A stretch of 64,000 nt of DNA from NCBI RefSeq assembly GCF_030272615.1, contig NC_081411.1, positions 156,760,971 through 156,824,970 of the forward strand, in the 5' to 3' direction. This stretch comes from Cryptomeria japonica. Lineage: Eukaryota > Streptophyta > Pinopsida > Cupressales > Cupressaceae. Shown one piece after another: positions 21,295 to 32,615 of this stretch (the first letter of the stretch is position 1; each line of letters begins with the position of its first letter). The position numbers were made by a program, and so were the translations under genes. The notes beneath the pieces are model-generated. The model saw nothing but the letters and a program-made list of their open reading frames with translations, was not told the DNA's origin and ran no database searches.

Positions 21295-22340
21295 TGTTCC
21301 TTTCTCCACCTCTCTCTCCTAAACCTATCACTCCACCTATTTGTTTCTTCCTCCCTCTCTTTTGTCCATATTTATACATCTCTCTCTAGACCTATATCTC
21401 TAATTGTCATTGAATACCTCATTCATTCTCTCAAGCTCTACAAGGTTCTTATATTTCTACCTCTTCATAATTTTCTTCTCTATGTCACTCTCTCTTCCCT
21501 AAGATCTAGACTAGTCTCTCTGCATTTCCTTCTGATCTCTAGCAACAAAATTCAAAGGGGACAAGGAGAGGCGTAGGGAAGTATCAAAAAAAGGAGAGGG
21601 GGAGAGAGGTGAGGAGGAGAGAGTAATTGGGTGGAAGAGAGTGAGAGAGAGAGATAGAGGTAATTAGGTGGTAGGCGAAGAGAGAGAGGGAGGGGGTGAT
21701 TTGGGTGAAGAGAGAATGAGAGGGAGAGTTTGACATTATTACGGGGTAGGAGGAGAGGAGGAGAGGGGAAAGTATCAACAAGGAGAGAAGAGAGATGGGG
21801 ACAGAGGTGAAGAGAGACATAGAGAGTAATTAGGGGGTGGGGAGAGGGGGAGAGGGAAGTATCTATAAACCCATAGGAGGAGAGAGGTGATTGAGGGTAA
21901 TTGAGGGAAAGAAATAATGTGAGAGAGAGTTGGGTGTAATTAGTGGATAAGAAGAGAGGGAGAAGAGTAAGTATCAACAAAGGAGAGAGGGAGAGATGTG
22001 GAGAGAGGTGAAGAGAGTGATAGAGAGAGGATAATTAGGGAGAGTAGAGGGGAAGAAGGAAGTATTAAAAAAGAGATGGACTAGAGAGAGGGTATTCAGG
22101 GGGCTCTCTCCCCATCTCTCCCCCCTCTTCCTTTGTTGATACTCCCTCCCTCTCTCTCCCCCCTCCCCTTCCCATAATTACCTTCTCTCTAGACCTCTCT
22201 CTTTGAACCTCTCTCCTCATCTCTCCCTCTCTCCCTTTGTTGATACTTTCCCATCCCCCCTCTACCCCCAACCCCTGATTACCCCCAACTCTCTCTAATT
22301 CTCTCTTCCCCAAATACCATCTCTTTGTCATACCTATCCT
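21295..22340. repeat. Strand-switching CT/GA/CT arrays
   Basis: CT-rich DNA (21,295-21,540) changes to GA-rich (21,560-22,090) and back to CT-rich (22,095-22,330). The array therefore contains inverted purine tracts able to pair with each other. Open frames in it are compositional artefacts. Confidence 0.85.
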
Positions 22341-22344
22341 CACC

Positions 22345-25300
22345 TCTAACTTTTCCATATGACCCCTTAGGTGTTGTTATGGGTCAAATTGTGTCCTAAC
22401 AAGTAATATGGTGTCCTATGAACTCTTAGGATGCCATATGATGTTGTTAGAGGTCATATGGTGTGCTAAAGGGTCATATTGTGTCTTAAAGGGTCATATG
22501 GTGTCCTATGACCTCTTAGGACATCATATGACCCCTTAAAACACTATATAGTATCGTTATGGGTTGTATGGTGTCCTAAGGGGTCATATGGTATCCTATG
22601 ACCCCTTAGGACACCATATGGTGTCGGTAGGGTTTGTATGGTGTGCTAAGGGGTCATAAGATATCATATGACTACCGAGGACACCATATGACCCCTAAGA
22701 TGTTGTTAGGGGTCATATTGTGTCCTAAGGGGTCATATGGTGTCCTATGACCCCTTAGGACAATATATGATCCCTTAGGTTTCATTTGGAGTTATATTGT
22801 GTCCTAACGGGTCATATGGTGTCCTATGACCCCTTAGGACACCATATGGTGTCGTTAGGGGTTGTATGGTGTGCTAAGGGGTCATATTGTGTATTAAGGG
22901 GTCATAGGACATCATATGACCACTTAGGACACCATATGACCCATTAGGTGTTGTTAGGGGTTATATTATGTCCTAAGGGTTCATATGGTGTCCTATGACC
23001 CCTTAGGTGTTATTAGGGGTCATATTGTGTCCTAACGGGTCATATGGTATCTTATAACACCTTACAACACCATATGGCATCTTATAACGCCTTAGGATAC
23101 CATATGGCATCATTAGGGGTTATATGGTGTGCTAAGGGGTCATATTGAATCTTAAAGGGCCATAGGACATCATATGACTCGTTAGGACACCATATGATTC
23201 CTCGGGTGTCATTAGGGGTCATATTGTGTCCTAAAGGGTCATATGGTGTCTCATGGACATTTAGGAAACCATGTGACACCTTAGGATACCATATGATGTT
23301 CTTATGAGTCTTATGGTGTCCTAAGGGGTTATATGGTGTTCTATGAGCCTTTAGGACATGATATGGTATTATTAGGGGTCGTATGGTGTGTTAAGGGGTC
23401 ATATGGTGTCCTATTACCCTTAGGAAACTATATGGTATCGTTGGGAGTTGTATGGTGTGCTAAGGGGTCATATTGTGTCCTAAGGGGTCATAGGACATCG
23501 TATGACCCCTTAGACACCATATTATTCATTAGGTTTTGTTAGGGGTCATACTATGTCCTAGCAGGTCATATGGTGTTTCATGACCCTTTAAGACACCATG
23601 TGACTCCTTAGGACATAATATGGTGTCCTTATGGGTCTTATAGTGTCCTAAAGGGTTATATGGTGTTCTATAACTACTTAGGACACCATATGACCCCTTA
23701 GGAAACTATATGACATTATTAGGGGTCATATTGTGTCATAAGGGGTCATATGGTGTCCTATGACCCCTTAGGACACTATATGATGTCGTTAGGGGCCATA
23801 TTATGTTCTAAGGGGTCATATGGTGTTTTATGATCCATTAGGATACCATATGGTGTCGTTATGGGTCATATGGTGTCCTAAGGGGTCATATGGTGTTCTA
23901 TAACCCTTAGGACACCATATGGTGTTGCTATGGGTCGTATAGTCTCCTAAGGGGTCATATGGTGTTCTATAACCCCTTAGGACACCATATGACCCTTTAG
24001 GATTCCATTTGGTGTTTTAATGTGTTGTATGGTGTCCTAAGGGGTCATATGGTGTTCTAAGACCCCTTAGGACACCATATTGTGTGATTAGGGGTCGTAT
24101 GGTGTGCTAAGGAGTCATATGGTGTCCTATGACACCTTAGGAAACTATATGACCCCTTAGGTGTCGTTAGAGTTTATTTTGAGTCCTAAGGGGACGTATT
24201 GTGTCCTAAGGGGTCATATGTTGTCCTATGACCCCTTAGGACACTATATGACATTGTTAGGGGTCATATTATGTCCTAAGGGGTCATATGGTGTCACTAT
24301 GGATCGTATGGTGTTCTAAGGGGTCATATGGTGTTCTATGACCCCTTAGGATGCCATATTATGTTGTTATGGGTCGTATTGTCTCGTAAGGGGTCATATG
24401 GTGTCCTATGACCCCTTATGACACCATATGACCCCTTAGGACACCATATGGTGTCATTATGCATTGTATGGTGTCCTAAGGGTCATATGGTGTTCTATGA
24501 CTCCTTTGGACACCATATGACCCATTAGGACACCATATGGTGCCATTAGGGGTTGTATGGTGTGCCAAGGGGTCATATGGTGTCATATGATCCCTTAGAA
24601 TACCATATGATCCCTTAAGTATCATTAGGCATCATTTTGTGTTGTTAGGGTTCATATGGTGTCCTATGACCCCTTAGGACACAATATGACCCCTTTGGAC
24701 ACTATACAATGTTGTTAGGGGTCATATGGTATCATATGACCCCTTAGGACACAATATGGCCCCTTAGGTGTTGTTAGGAATCATATTGTGTCCTAACGGG
24801 TCATATGGTGTTCTACAACCCCTTAGGACACCATATGGTGTTGTTAGGGGTTGTATAGTGTGCTAAGGGGTCATATTGTGTCCTAAAGATTCCTAGGACA
24901 TCATATAACCCCTTAGGACACCATATGACCCCTTAGGACACCATATCATGTTGTTATTGGTCTTATTATGTTCTAAGGGGTCATATGGTGTTATATGACC
25001 TCTTAGGATACAATATGACCCCTGAGGACACCATATGGTGTCGTAAGGGGTCATATGGTGTTCTATGGCCCCTAACAGCACCATATGGTGTTGTAAGGGG
25101 TCATATGGTTTTCTATGACCCCTTAAGACACTATATGACCCCTTAGGTGTCGTCAGGGGTTTTATTGTGTCCTAATGGGTCATATGGTGTCCTATGACCC
25201 CTTAGGACACCATATGACCCCTTGGGATACTATATGGTGCTATGGGTTGTATGGTGCCCTAAGGGATCATATGGTGTCATTAGGGGTCTTATTGTTTCTT

Positions 25301-25460
25301 AAGGGGACATATGGTGTTTAATGACCCCTTAAGACACCATGTGGCCCCTTAGGAGACCATATGGTGTCATTAGGGGTCATATTGTGTCCTAAGGGGTCAT
25401 ATGGTGTTCTATGACCCCTGAGGACACCATATAACCCCTTAGGAGACCATATGTACTAAG
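22345..25460. repeat. 3.1-kb palindromic GGTCATATGGTGTCC satellite
   Basis: Dozens of imperfect copies of AGGGGTCATATGGTGTCC alternate with its reverse complement (GGACACCATATGACCCCT), linked by variants such as GTCGTTAGGGGT and GTATGGTGTGCTAAGG. CATATG recurs throughout. Because direct and inverted copies alternate, almost any segment can fold on itself. Confidence 0.9.
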
Positions 25461-25464
25461 TTTC

Positions 25465-26465
25465 CAATAAGGAGAGATATAAGGGTGAAGAGATATGAAG
25501 AGCTAAAGAGAGGGAGAAGAACTAAAGGACAAGGACATAAATAGAGATAAAGATATTGAGTATGAAGTGAGAGGGAGATAAACTAAAGGACGAGGATGGA
25601 TAGAAAGATGTAGGCATATCTAGATATTGAAAAGGAGAGAAGAAGATAGAGATTAAAGAATAAAGATAAAGGGAGAGGGAGATGAATAGATATAGAGAAA
25701 GAGAGAGGTAATGGCAAAGATAAATATATAAAGAGATGGAGAAAAATGGATAGAGAGGGGTAAAAAGAGTGAGATAAAAAAAGGAAGAGATAGAGAGATA
25801 TAAAGGAAGAAAAATATTGATAGATAGAGAGATATACATAGTGCAAGAGAGTGAGAAAGAGAGATAGAGATTATAGATAGGGATAGATAGAGAGGGAGAG
25901 AGAGAAAGAGGGAGATATAGAGATATATAAAGGCACTATAGAGAAGGATGGGAGGAGAGAGCCAGAGATATATAAAGAGGTAATAAATAAAGAGATAAAC
26001 ATATAGATAGGGAAAGATACTTCAAGAGGGTGATAGAGGAAGAGATGGAGAAGTAGATTAATCATGTATAGAGGAAGATATATAAATATAGAGGAACATA
26101 TAGAAAGATAGATTGATAGGGAAAGAGATGGAGATGTGAAGATGGAGATAAAGATAGATATGGATATAAAGTGATAGAGAGAGTAAGACAAATGGAGGGA
26201 GAGATGGAGTGAATAAGTGAGATTTAGAGATAATGTGATATAAATATACATGAAGATAGATCTATAAGGATATAAATATAGAGGGGACAAGATAGGGACA
26301 GAAAGGAGATGATAGAGACAAGCAATATATAAGTATAGGTAGGATAAGGTAGAGGAGGGAAATAAATAAAGAGAAGATATATTATTAGAGATAAATATAG
26401 AAAATAAGGAGTGACAATGATGGAGTGGCAGAGGGAGAGATAGTAATAGAAAGATGGAGATATAT
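25465..26465 (+). repeat. Purine-rich GA/GATA array
   Basis: About 1 kb of degenerate AGAGATAGAGAGATATA-type sequence bordering the palindromic satellite on the right. Confidence 0.85.
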
Positions 26466-26739
26466 GCAGATATGCATGTAACTTGGGAATTTATTTATCT
26501 AGATGGGATGAGAAAAGAAGTGATATAAGTAGAGAAGAAAGAGATAGATAAAATATATTTGTATAAGTATAGATAGACAAGTGATAGATAAAGTAGGTGA
26601 TAGAAAAAAAATGAGACTTTGTATGCAAAATGTGTGAATATTTAAAGTTTTAAAATTGAAGGACTAACTTCAAATGATTAGAATTAATTTTTGGTCTATA
26701 ATATCATTAAACTACCTTATTCATTTGATAGGTCTCTGC

Positions 26740-27076
26740 TTTACCTTTCCAATTCCTATAAAAAAATCAAAATTTTGATAAGAAACGCAAAAGTTATGCC
26801 CATTTTACTAAACTATACTTTTTATGTTGAGAAAAACGGATATCCGATTTAGACGGATATCCGATTTGAAAAATTATGAAATCACAATAGTGACATCACA
26901 AATTGGATATCTATTAATATTAGATATCCGATTTGGTGTGGAATTACCAAACCAAATTCAAATTTTGGCCAACCCAAACAAAAAGTCAAATTGGATTTTG
27001 GCATGTTTGGAAAGGTTTAAAACGCATTTTTTTCTCCATTGCCACTTTTTGCCCCCCCATGATCTTGCACATACCC
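26740..27076 (-). repeat. Element 2 right arm
   Basis: Minus-strand counterpart of the left arm: the TIR, four GGATATCC-type motifs (26,839-26,930), and the block TGGGCATAACTTTTGCGTTT next to ATTGGAAAGGTAA. Confidence 0.8.
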
Positions 27077-28741
27077 AACCATTTAACAATTAAATTAGAT
27101 CTACTAAAAGAGACAACACAAATAAAGTGTACACCACATAAGAACACAAAGAGTTTTATGTGGAAAACCCAAAGAGGGAATAAAAACCACAATGAGAGTT
27201 AACTCACACTATATGAAATGGATATTACAATGTTTGTTTTAGGGCTCACTACCCAAGGAAGCTCATTGTTCCTAGAAGGATTTTTAGGCTGAGGTTCACT
27301 ACCTCAAGGAAAGATAAAAAAGACTTGCTAAGGAGATTCATTCTCTAAGAAAGATACATGAATATTATAATGAGAAATATAACATGAACTATTGTGGAAG
27401 AGGCATTTGACATATGTTGATGTTGTAGTCCTCTTTTGCAACATTATTGCTCAATCATATATATTTTGCACACTTCATGCTCAACTAATAAACAAATCAT
27501 TCTACATATCACATCTACCCTTTTCAAAATAAATTTATTCATCCTTATATACCCTCCACAACACCTCAAAAATTAATTAGTTCAACACCAATAAGATCTA
27601 TCAATTGAAATGTGTGACCTGATGTAGGTCATCTTTAAACACATATAACATGAATAAAGATAGGTTATAGGTAGACTTGAGTTATCATTGAACTCCAAAC
27701 ACATCTTAACACATCCTCCAAATTAATTAGAATAGGTCAGGATCAACCGCAATTGAAGGAACTCAACTCGTCGGCCCAAATATCAACAACATTGTCAAAA
27801 TTGTTAATTTTTAGCCTTTACACCACTGGAGAGAAAATAAAATCATCATGTGGACAAGGAAGAAAGAATTAAATTTTTTATATATCCTCTCTAAAATCAT
27901 CTCCTAAATTAATCAATCAACAAGTGTTGGCACTAAATATTGAAATTGCTAAACAGATAAAAACTGGGCAAACCGGACAAACTGTGACACTTCAACATAA
28001 TGAATATTGCACTATCTAGAACCAATTTGCCTGAAAATCATATCACTAAATTCTTATACCTTATTGAACATGTTACCAAATCCACATAAGCATACCAATC
28101 ACCATGAAAGAATATGGATAATTATAGTGAGTAAACTAAGACACATTGCATAGTAACCTAGAGAATAGATACTTATAGCTCTTGTGACACAAATATGTAT
28201 GGCATGAAATTCAAGAAGTATGGACCTTACACATTACTAGCCTTGACTCCTAAGTCACTTAACTAAAATATGCAATGTGGTAGAATGCAAAAAAATAGTA
28301 CCAACACTTAGACATAGGAAAATATATTGTTCAACATAGACAAATTTCCTTAACAACATAAGTATGAATCCAAACTCTAGCATAACTCAAAAACTCCTTG
28401 AGAATGTATCCAAAAACTAATGTAATTGCATCTCATGTAACTAAGGCATATGGAATATGTAACAATGTGTTACCATATACTTACCATGCTTATGGATTAA
28501 TATATTTATGCCATGGGTACAACTGGTGATCTTTGAGACTATCTTGAATCATGCTAATCATGTGAACACCTAAATCAACCCATCTTTGTCGAATATAAAA
28601 CCATGTCTCTCAAATTTCTCACCACACATATCATTTTTTATCCTCTTCAACTTTACCAATGACCTCGAGTTGGCATTAGTGACAACACATACTAAGTTGA
28701 CATCAATGACAACACCATGTTGTGCATATTCCAACATATTA

Positions 28742-29345
28742 CTACTAAATATTAGTACTTAAGACCACCTTTACCACTCCTTAGGGAACATTTTTTCATC
28801 AGCTAATTCCTTTTTTGGGCTAATGAATGCAAGGGAAACCTAGCAAAGAGAAATGAAATTCATATTTCATGACCTCCTCCACATCATTGAGAAGGATTAT
28901 GTAGATGATTCACTTGGTAAATATATGATGAGAGGATCATCCATAAGTTTTTGATCATATCTTTTATTGCTTGGCACAATATCAATTGAGACTAAATCCA
29001 TAAAATGTGTATTCAACAGCATTTAGGTAAGCTTATGGGATTCATTTTTTGTAGAAGAGGCATGAAGGTTGATATTATTGAATTCAAAGCTATCATGGAC
29101 ATGCCTCCTCCTAGGAGAATCAAACAATTAAGTGGGAAACTTTTAGCCTCCTACTACTCCATAAGGATGTCCCCTTTAAATGGAAAGCTCTATGTCAACA
29201 AGACGTTTGAAATAAAACAATATCTAGCTAATCTACTAGATCCCATGCTTCCTATTCTATGAAAGCCACTTGTGTTATACATAATAGTGACTTCAGTAGC
29301 TTTAGGGGTACTTATTTCTTTGCATGATGATTCTTCACAACTCAC
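28742..29345 (+). pseudogene. Ty3/gypsy pol relic, 3' half of reverse transcriptase
   Basis: Continuation of the RT interrupted at 19,963. Readable parts are LKTTFTTP and GTFF (about 28,755-28,795), IFHDLLH and the catalytic YVDD (about 28,860-28,910), then KLMGFIFCRRGM and IMDMPPPR (29,020-29,115), and KPLVLYI, which begins the RNase H-side region (about 29,263). Several stops and a frameshift are present. Similarity is lost after about 29,345. Family knowledge: this order is that of gypsy RT. Confidence 0.75.
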
Positions 29346-30910
29346 ACCCCACTTTTTTGGTTGGCCAAGTGGGGACCCCCCCTTTTTTCCTTGTTCTTTT
29401 ATTGCTTTTCCTTTGGGATGTCTGCCCCTTTTTCTTGTCTATTTTATTCTTTCTTCCCTTCCCTTTTCCTTTTCTTTCTTTTTTTGTTGGGATTTGCACT
29501 TTGAGGATGACAATTTCCCAATTGACGTAGGAACCCATCACCCTTGATCCTTGATCCTCACATTGTTTTCCCTCTCTTGGCATTGTTTCTCTAGGTAGTG
29601 GGATTTCTAGGTTTGATGCTCCCAAGATGGAACCAACACACCATATATCCAATTCTCAACTTCCTTCCCTTTTGAGGATTAGATGCTAGGGGTTTAAGGA
29701 TCACTTATAAATAGGTGATCCCCTCTTCCCCAACCCCTAATTCACAATGGGTCTTTGGTTTTATGTTTCCCTCTTCCTCAACCTTTGACCTCTAACTATA
29801 TTTTATGTAGTCAATCACTCATAAATCATCACATTTTCTTATAAGAGGGTCATTCATAGGCTCATTTATTCACTTTTTTTTTTTACATTGTGAGAGCTTA
29901 GAGTGTCTTTTGGTATTTCATCCATAGGTACCCTTGGGCCTAAGAGGAATAGGTGATGATTGGTGATGTCTTTTGGAATTTGGGGGTATATTACTTGTCT
30001 AATTAAATATAGGGTTCTTTGTTTTCAGTCAAATTTTTTTTCCTTTCTTAGATATTTGATGTGTTGGGAAGGTATTTTTAGGTTTCTACATGTTTCTTCC
30101 TTTCCTTTCTTTCTATATTTTTGGTCTTTTCGTGCAAAGTTTTTATGTCTCTTCCCTGTCATTCCACAAGTGTCGAGTTTGAATTTTTGGGATCTTTTTT
30201 TTTCCCAATGCACCCTTGCCCTCATGCATGCCCTCAAGTTTGAGTGGATTTGAATCTAACATTTTTCAGTCAATCTCTTCAAGCAAAATATTAGGGTTTA
30301 GGATAATCTAGGATGAAAATTTAAAGGGACACCTAAGCTAGACCTTTGAAATATAAAGTTAGTCAATGTTAACTAAAGATCAAACCCCATGGCTTACCAT
30401 TGATAGTGATGTATATTAAAATAATTAGAATCAAGGATCTTGTATCCCCAATTCTCAATGCATCCTTATGGTTTGTAGTTGAAGAAGTGAACAATGTAAG
30501 AACTAAAGATTTATGTGAGTGAACTAAAATGCCTACCCTATGAAAAATTATCTCTCTCAAGCCTCGTACATCAGCCTTAACCAGTTCATGAAGTGATGGA
30601 TCATTCCTATTTCTAACTGCGATCCCTAATTGGCATTGAATTATCAGGCAATGAGAATCAAGGAAGTAAGGGATGGTTTATCCCTTGGGTGTCTTGAACC
30701 CTTCTACTCAACCCCCAACACCTTGAACTTCATAGCTTCCTATGATAATCAAACTTCAAGGTTCCTCATCTTGGACTTCTAAAAGGTGTCAAGGATGGTC
30801 TATCCTCAATTCCCAATATAGGTTTTTGGCTTAGAAATGTAGTGAAAATCCATGATTTCAGATCATTTTCAAATAAGTAATGAAATAAAATGATGATCCA
30901 TATTATATAT
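29346..30910. other. Non-coding DNA, unassigned
   Basis: No gene or clear repeat boundary was found. There is a pyrimidine-rich patch at 29,370-29,490 and ordinary AT-rich DNA elsewhere. Open frames of 60-100 codons carry no recognisable domain. Confidence 0.4.
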
Positions 30911-31700
30911 TGTAGTGTCATAAAATTGCGACCCTAGCAATTTTAACCACATTTGAGGTCCTCACCATGGCAAAAACATCTTCCTTCCCAGCTGAGAGCC
31001 CTTTCTGCACCTTCACCCTTGAACCTCTCCTTGTTTAAGCCCTGAGATGGCCTCAAGACCCTATCCAGACCCCAAGATAAGGCAGGATAGGGGCGTGGCA
31101 CCCCTGTCCCCCTTCTTACGGTGGCCCCAAGATAGGTCCCTCTAGTCCTATCTACATTTTGGGATTCCAAATCTCCCTGATGTCAGACTTTGGTGAGATG
31201 AATTAATCTTTGAAGGCATGTATAAAAAGGGAGTTAGTCCTCTCATTTGCATAGACATGAAATACATGATAGGCAAAATTCAAGTGAAAGGTCTTCATCA
31301 AGCATTCAAGTCTTCTTCTTCATGTCTCTTCTTCATTCACCCATTGGAGCAACATTACAACATTAATTTTCAAGCATATGTGTGTTAGGGTTTTGTCATG
31401 TTACATGTCATTTCATCCAACACTTATGATTACATTCAAGAAGCAAAGCAATCATCATCAACAAATTGCAAATCTACAAGGTATACGTTTCCATTATTTA
31501 CATTTAAGCATTTGCAGTTACTTTCTTTCAAGGATGATTCCTCAACCAAGGTTTGACTGAGGAAAACCCCTATCCACAACCCTTCTTCCCCTCTTTTCTA
31601 TGTGTAGGTTGCAGGTTTGGGCTTCATTTTCAGAGATAGAAAAACCCTTTTCATTTCACAAATTTTTCGGAGGACCGTGTGTTGTTCTCAAAATCTGATT
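30911..31700 (+). repeat. Gypsy-D-type LTR, copy D1 (incomplete)
   Basis: Starts TGTAGTGTCATAAAATTG, as do D2 and D3. It shares CCTCACC, CCCCTGTCCCCC, a TATA box (TATAAAAA at 31,221-31,228), and the downstream CAAGCATTCAAG and GGTTGCAGGTTTGGGCT blocks. It departs from D2/D3 after GAGGACCGTGTG near 31,680, so its U5 end is missing or belongs to another subfamily. Confidence 0.65.
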
Positions 31701-32615
31701 CCCCTTCAATGCCTTTAATAATATAATCTAAAATGGGTGCCGAGAAGACATCAAGGATAAAGGGATTTTAGAGACAACATATGACAAGGTTTGGTTAGAC
31801 CTTCTACACTTCGGGCTCTTCCTTGAGCCCAGGTGGGTATACCCTTTATGAATTAACTTCACACTCTTAAGCAACAAACCCACAGCAAACCAGTCCAGAA
31901 AACCAATAAGTTTATTCACCTTGAAAAACAACTGAAAACAAAGAATGAAACAATACTCAACTTCAGCATATTTGATCAACAAAGCATGCAATAAACAGCT
32001 TCGATTAGTACCAGTGCTTTATCCAAGGCTGCAGAGTCACTCAAACTCAAATAAAACTCCTAAAACAAAATATCTCTATACTTCCCATCAACTTGGTTTC
32101 CATTAATCCTTGTGAATGCCTAACACCAACAAGAATTCAATCACTTCAAACTAAACTATGGTCCTCAAAATTCAAAGTTTCTCCCAAAGTATTTACTGGT
32201 AAGAATGATCGTGCATATTTAATTTCCCTCCTAAAGAGAAAAGCTAAAAACACCCATACTAAGATTGCCTTACAATTTCAATCAAACAGAAAATCCTGGA
32301 TTATTCAGAATGAAAATAGTAAATAAACTTAAGGACAAGTTTGAAGACGACACAAAGCTTCACTCAAAACTGACGGTCTGTATATTGATATTCATTTGAA
32401 AAGATTTTACAAAAGTCTGATTCTCCATTAAACTTTGGAAAAGCTCAGATAATATTTCTGTAGCGTTTTCTTACAAAATTTTTGTGATGCCTTTCTCTCT
32501 CATCCTGGTATCCATTTATAACAATATGGATGCACAAAGCTTCGGACTTCTCGAGGAAAGTTTGTTACAATTTATTTCAAAAATTGAAGAGGTTACAATT
32601 TTTTGCGTGAATCAG
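31701..32615. other. Non-coding DNA downstream of ORF-X
   Basis: Contains a small hairpin GGGCTCTTCCTTGAGCCC (31,818-31,835). This is the 3' flank of the minus-strand ORF-X and may hold its transcript end. No LTR pair for ORF-X was found. Confidence 0.4.

Larger units (their letters stand above)
20037..27076. mobile_element. Element 2: non-autonomous relative of element 1, 7.0 kb
   Basis: The left end reads GAGTATGTGCAGGATCATGG and the right end, on the minus strand, GGGTATGTGCAAGATCATGG. The first 11 bases match element 1 (GGGTATGTGCA). Flanks are AGCC and AACC, a 4-bp duplication with one transition. It has no transposase. Inside are GGATATCC subterminal repeats, a long imperfect inverted repeat, pyrimidine/purine arrays and 3 kb of the same palindromic satellite as element 1. 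It was presumably mobilised by a related transposase, which is an inference from shared ends and content. Confidence 0.75.
19964..28736 (-). mobile_element. Copia-type solo LTR split by element 2
   Basis: Starts TGTTAAACAC and ends ATTCCAACA, flanked by TATTG (19,959-19,963) and TATTA (28,737-28,741), a 5-bp duplication with one change. The two LTR parts, 19,964-20,036 and 27,077-28,736, total about 1.7 kb. The block at 27,155-27,185 (TTATGTGGAAAACCC then GAGGGAATAAAAACCAC) is the minus-strand form of the motif shared by the other copia LTRs here. Removing it restores the gypsy RT reading across the gap, which supports both boundaries. Confidence 0.7.

Noticed and set aside
21552-22358. Open frames rich in Ser/Leu or Arg/Glu
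   Set aside because: Low-complexity CT/GA DNA in element 2.
22345-25460. Possible CRISPR-like array because of regular short repeats
   Set aside because: There are no unique spacers; units alternate with their own complement and vary in spacing, and the context is a plant transposon.
25522-26290. Tyr/Leu/Ser-rich minus-strand frames
   Set aside because: Low-complexity GATA/GA array; no conserved motif.
29272-29547. 91-codon plus-strand and 105-codon minus-strand frames
   Set aside because: The start is the tail of the gypsy relic and the rest is pyrimidine-rich DNA without a motif.
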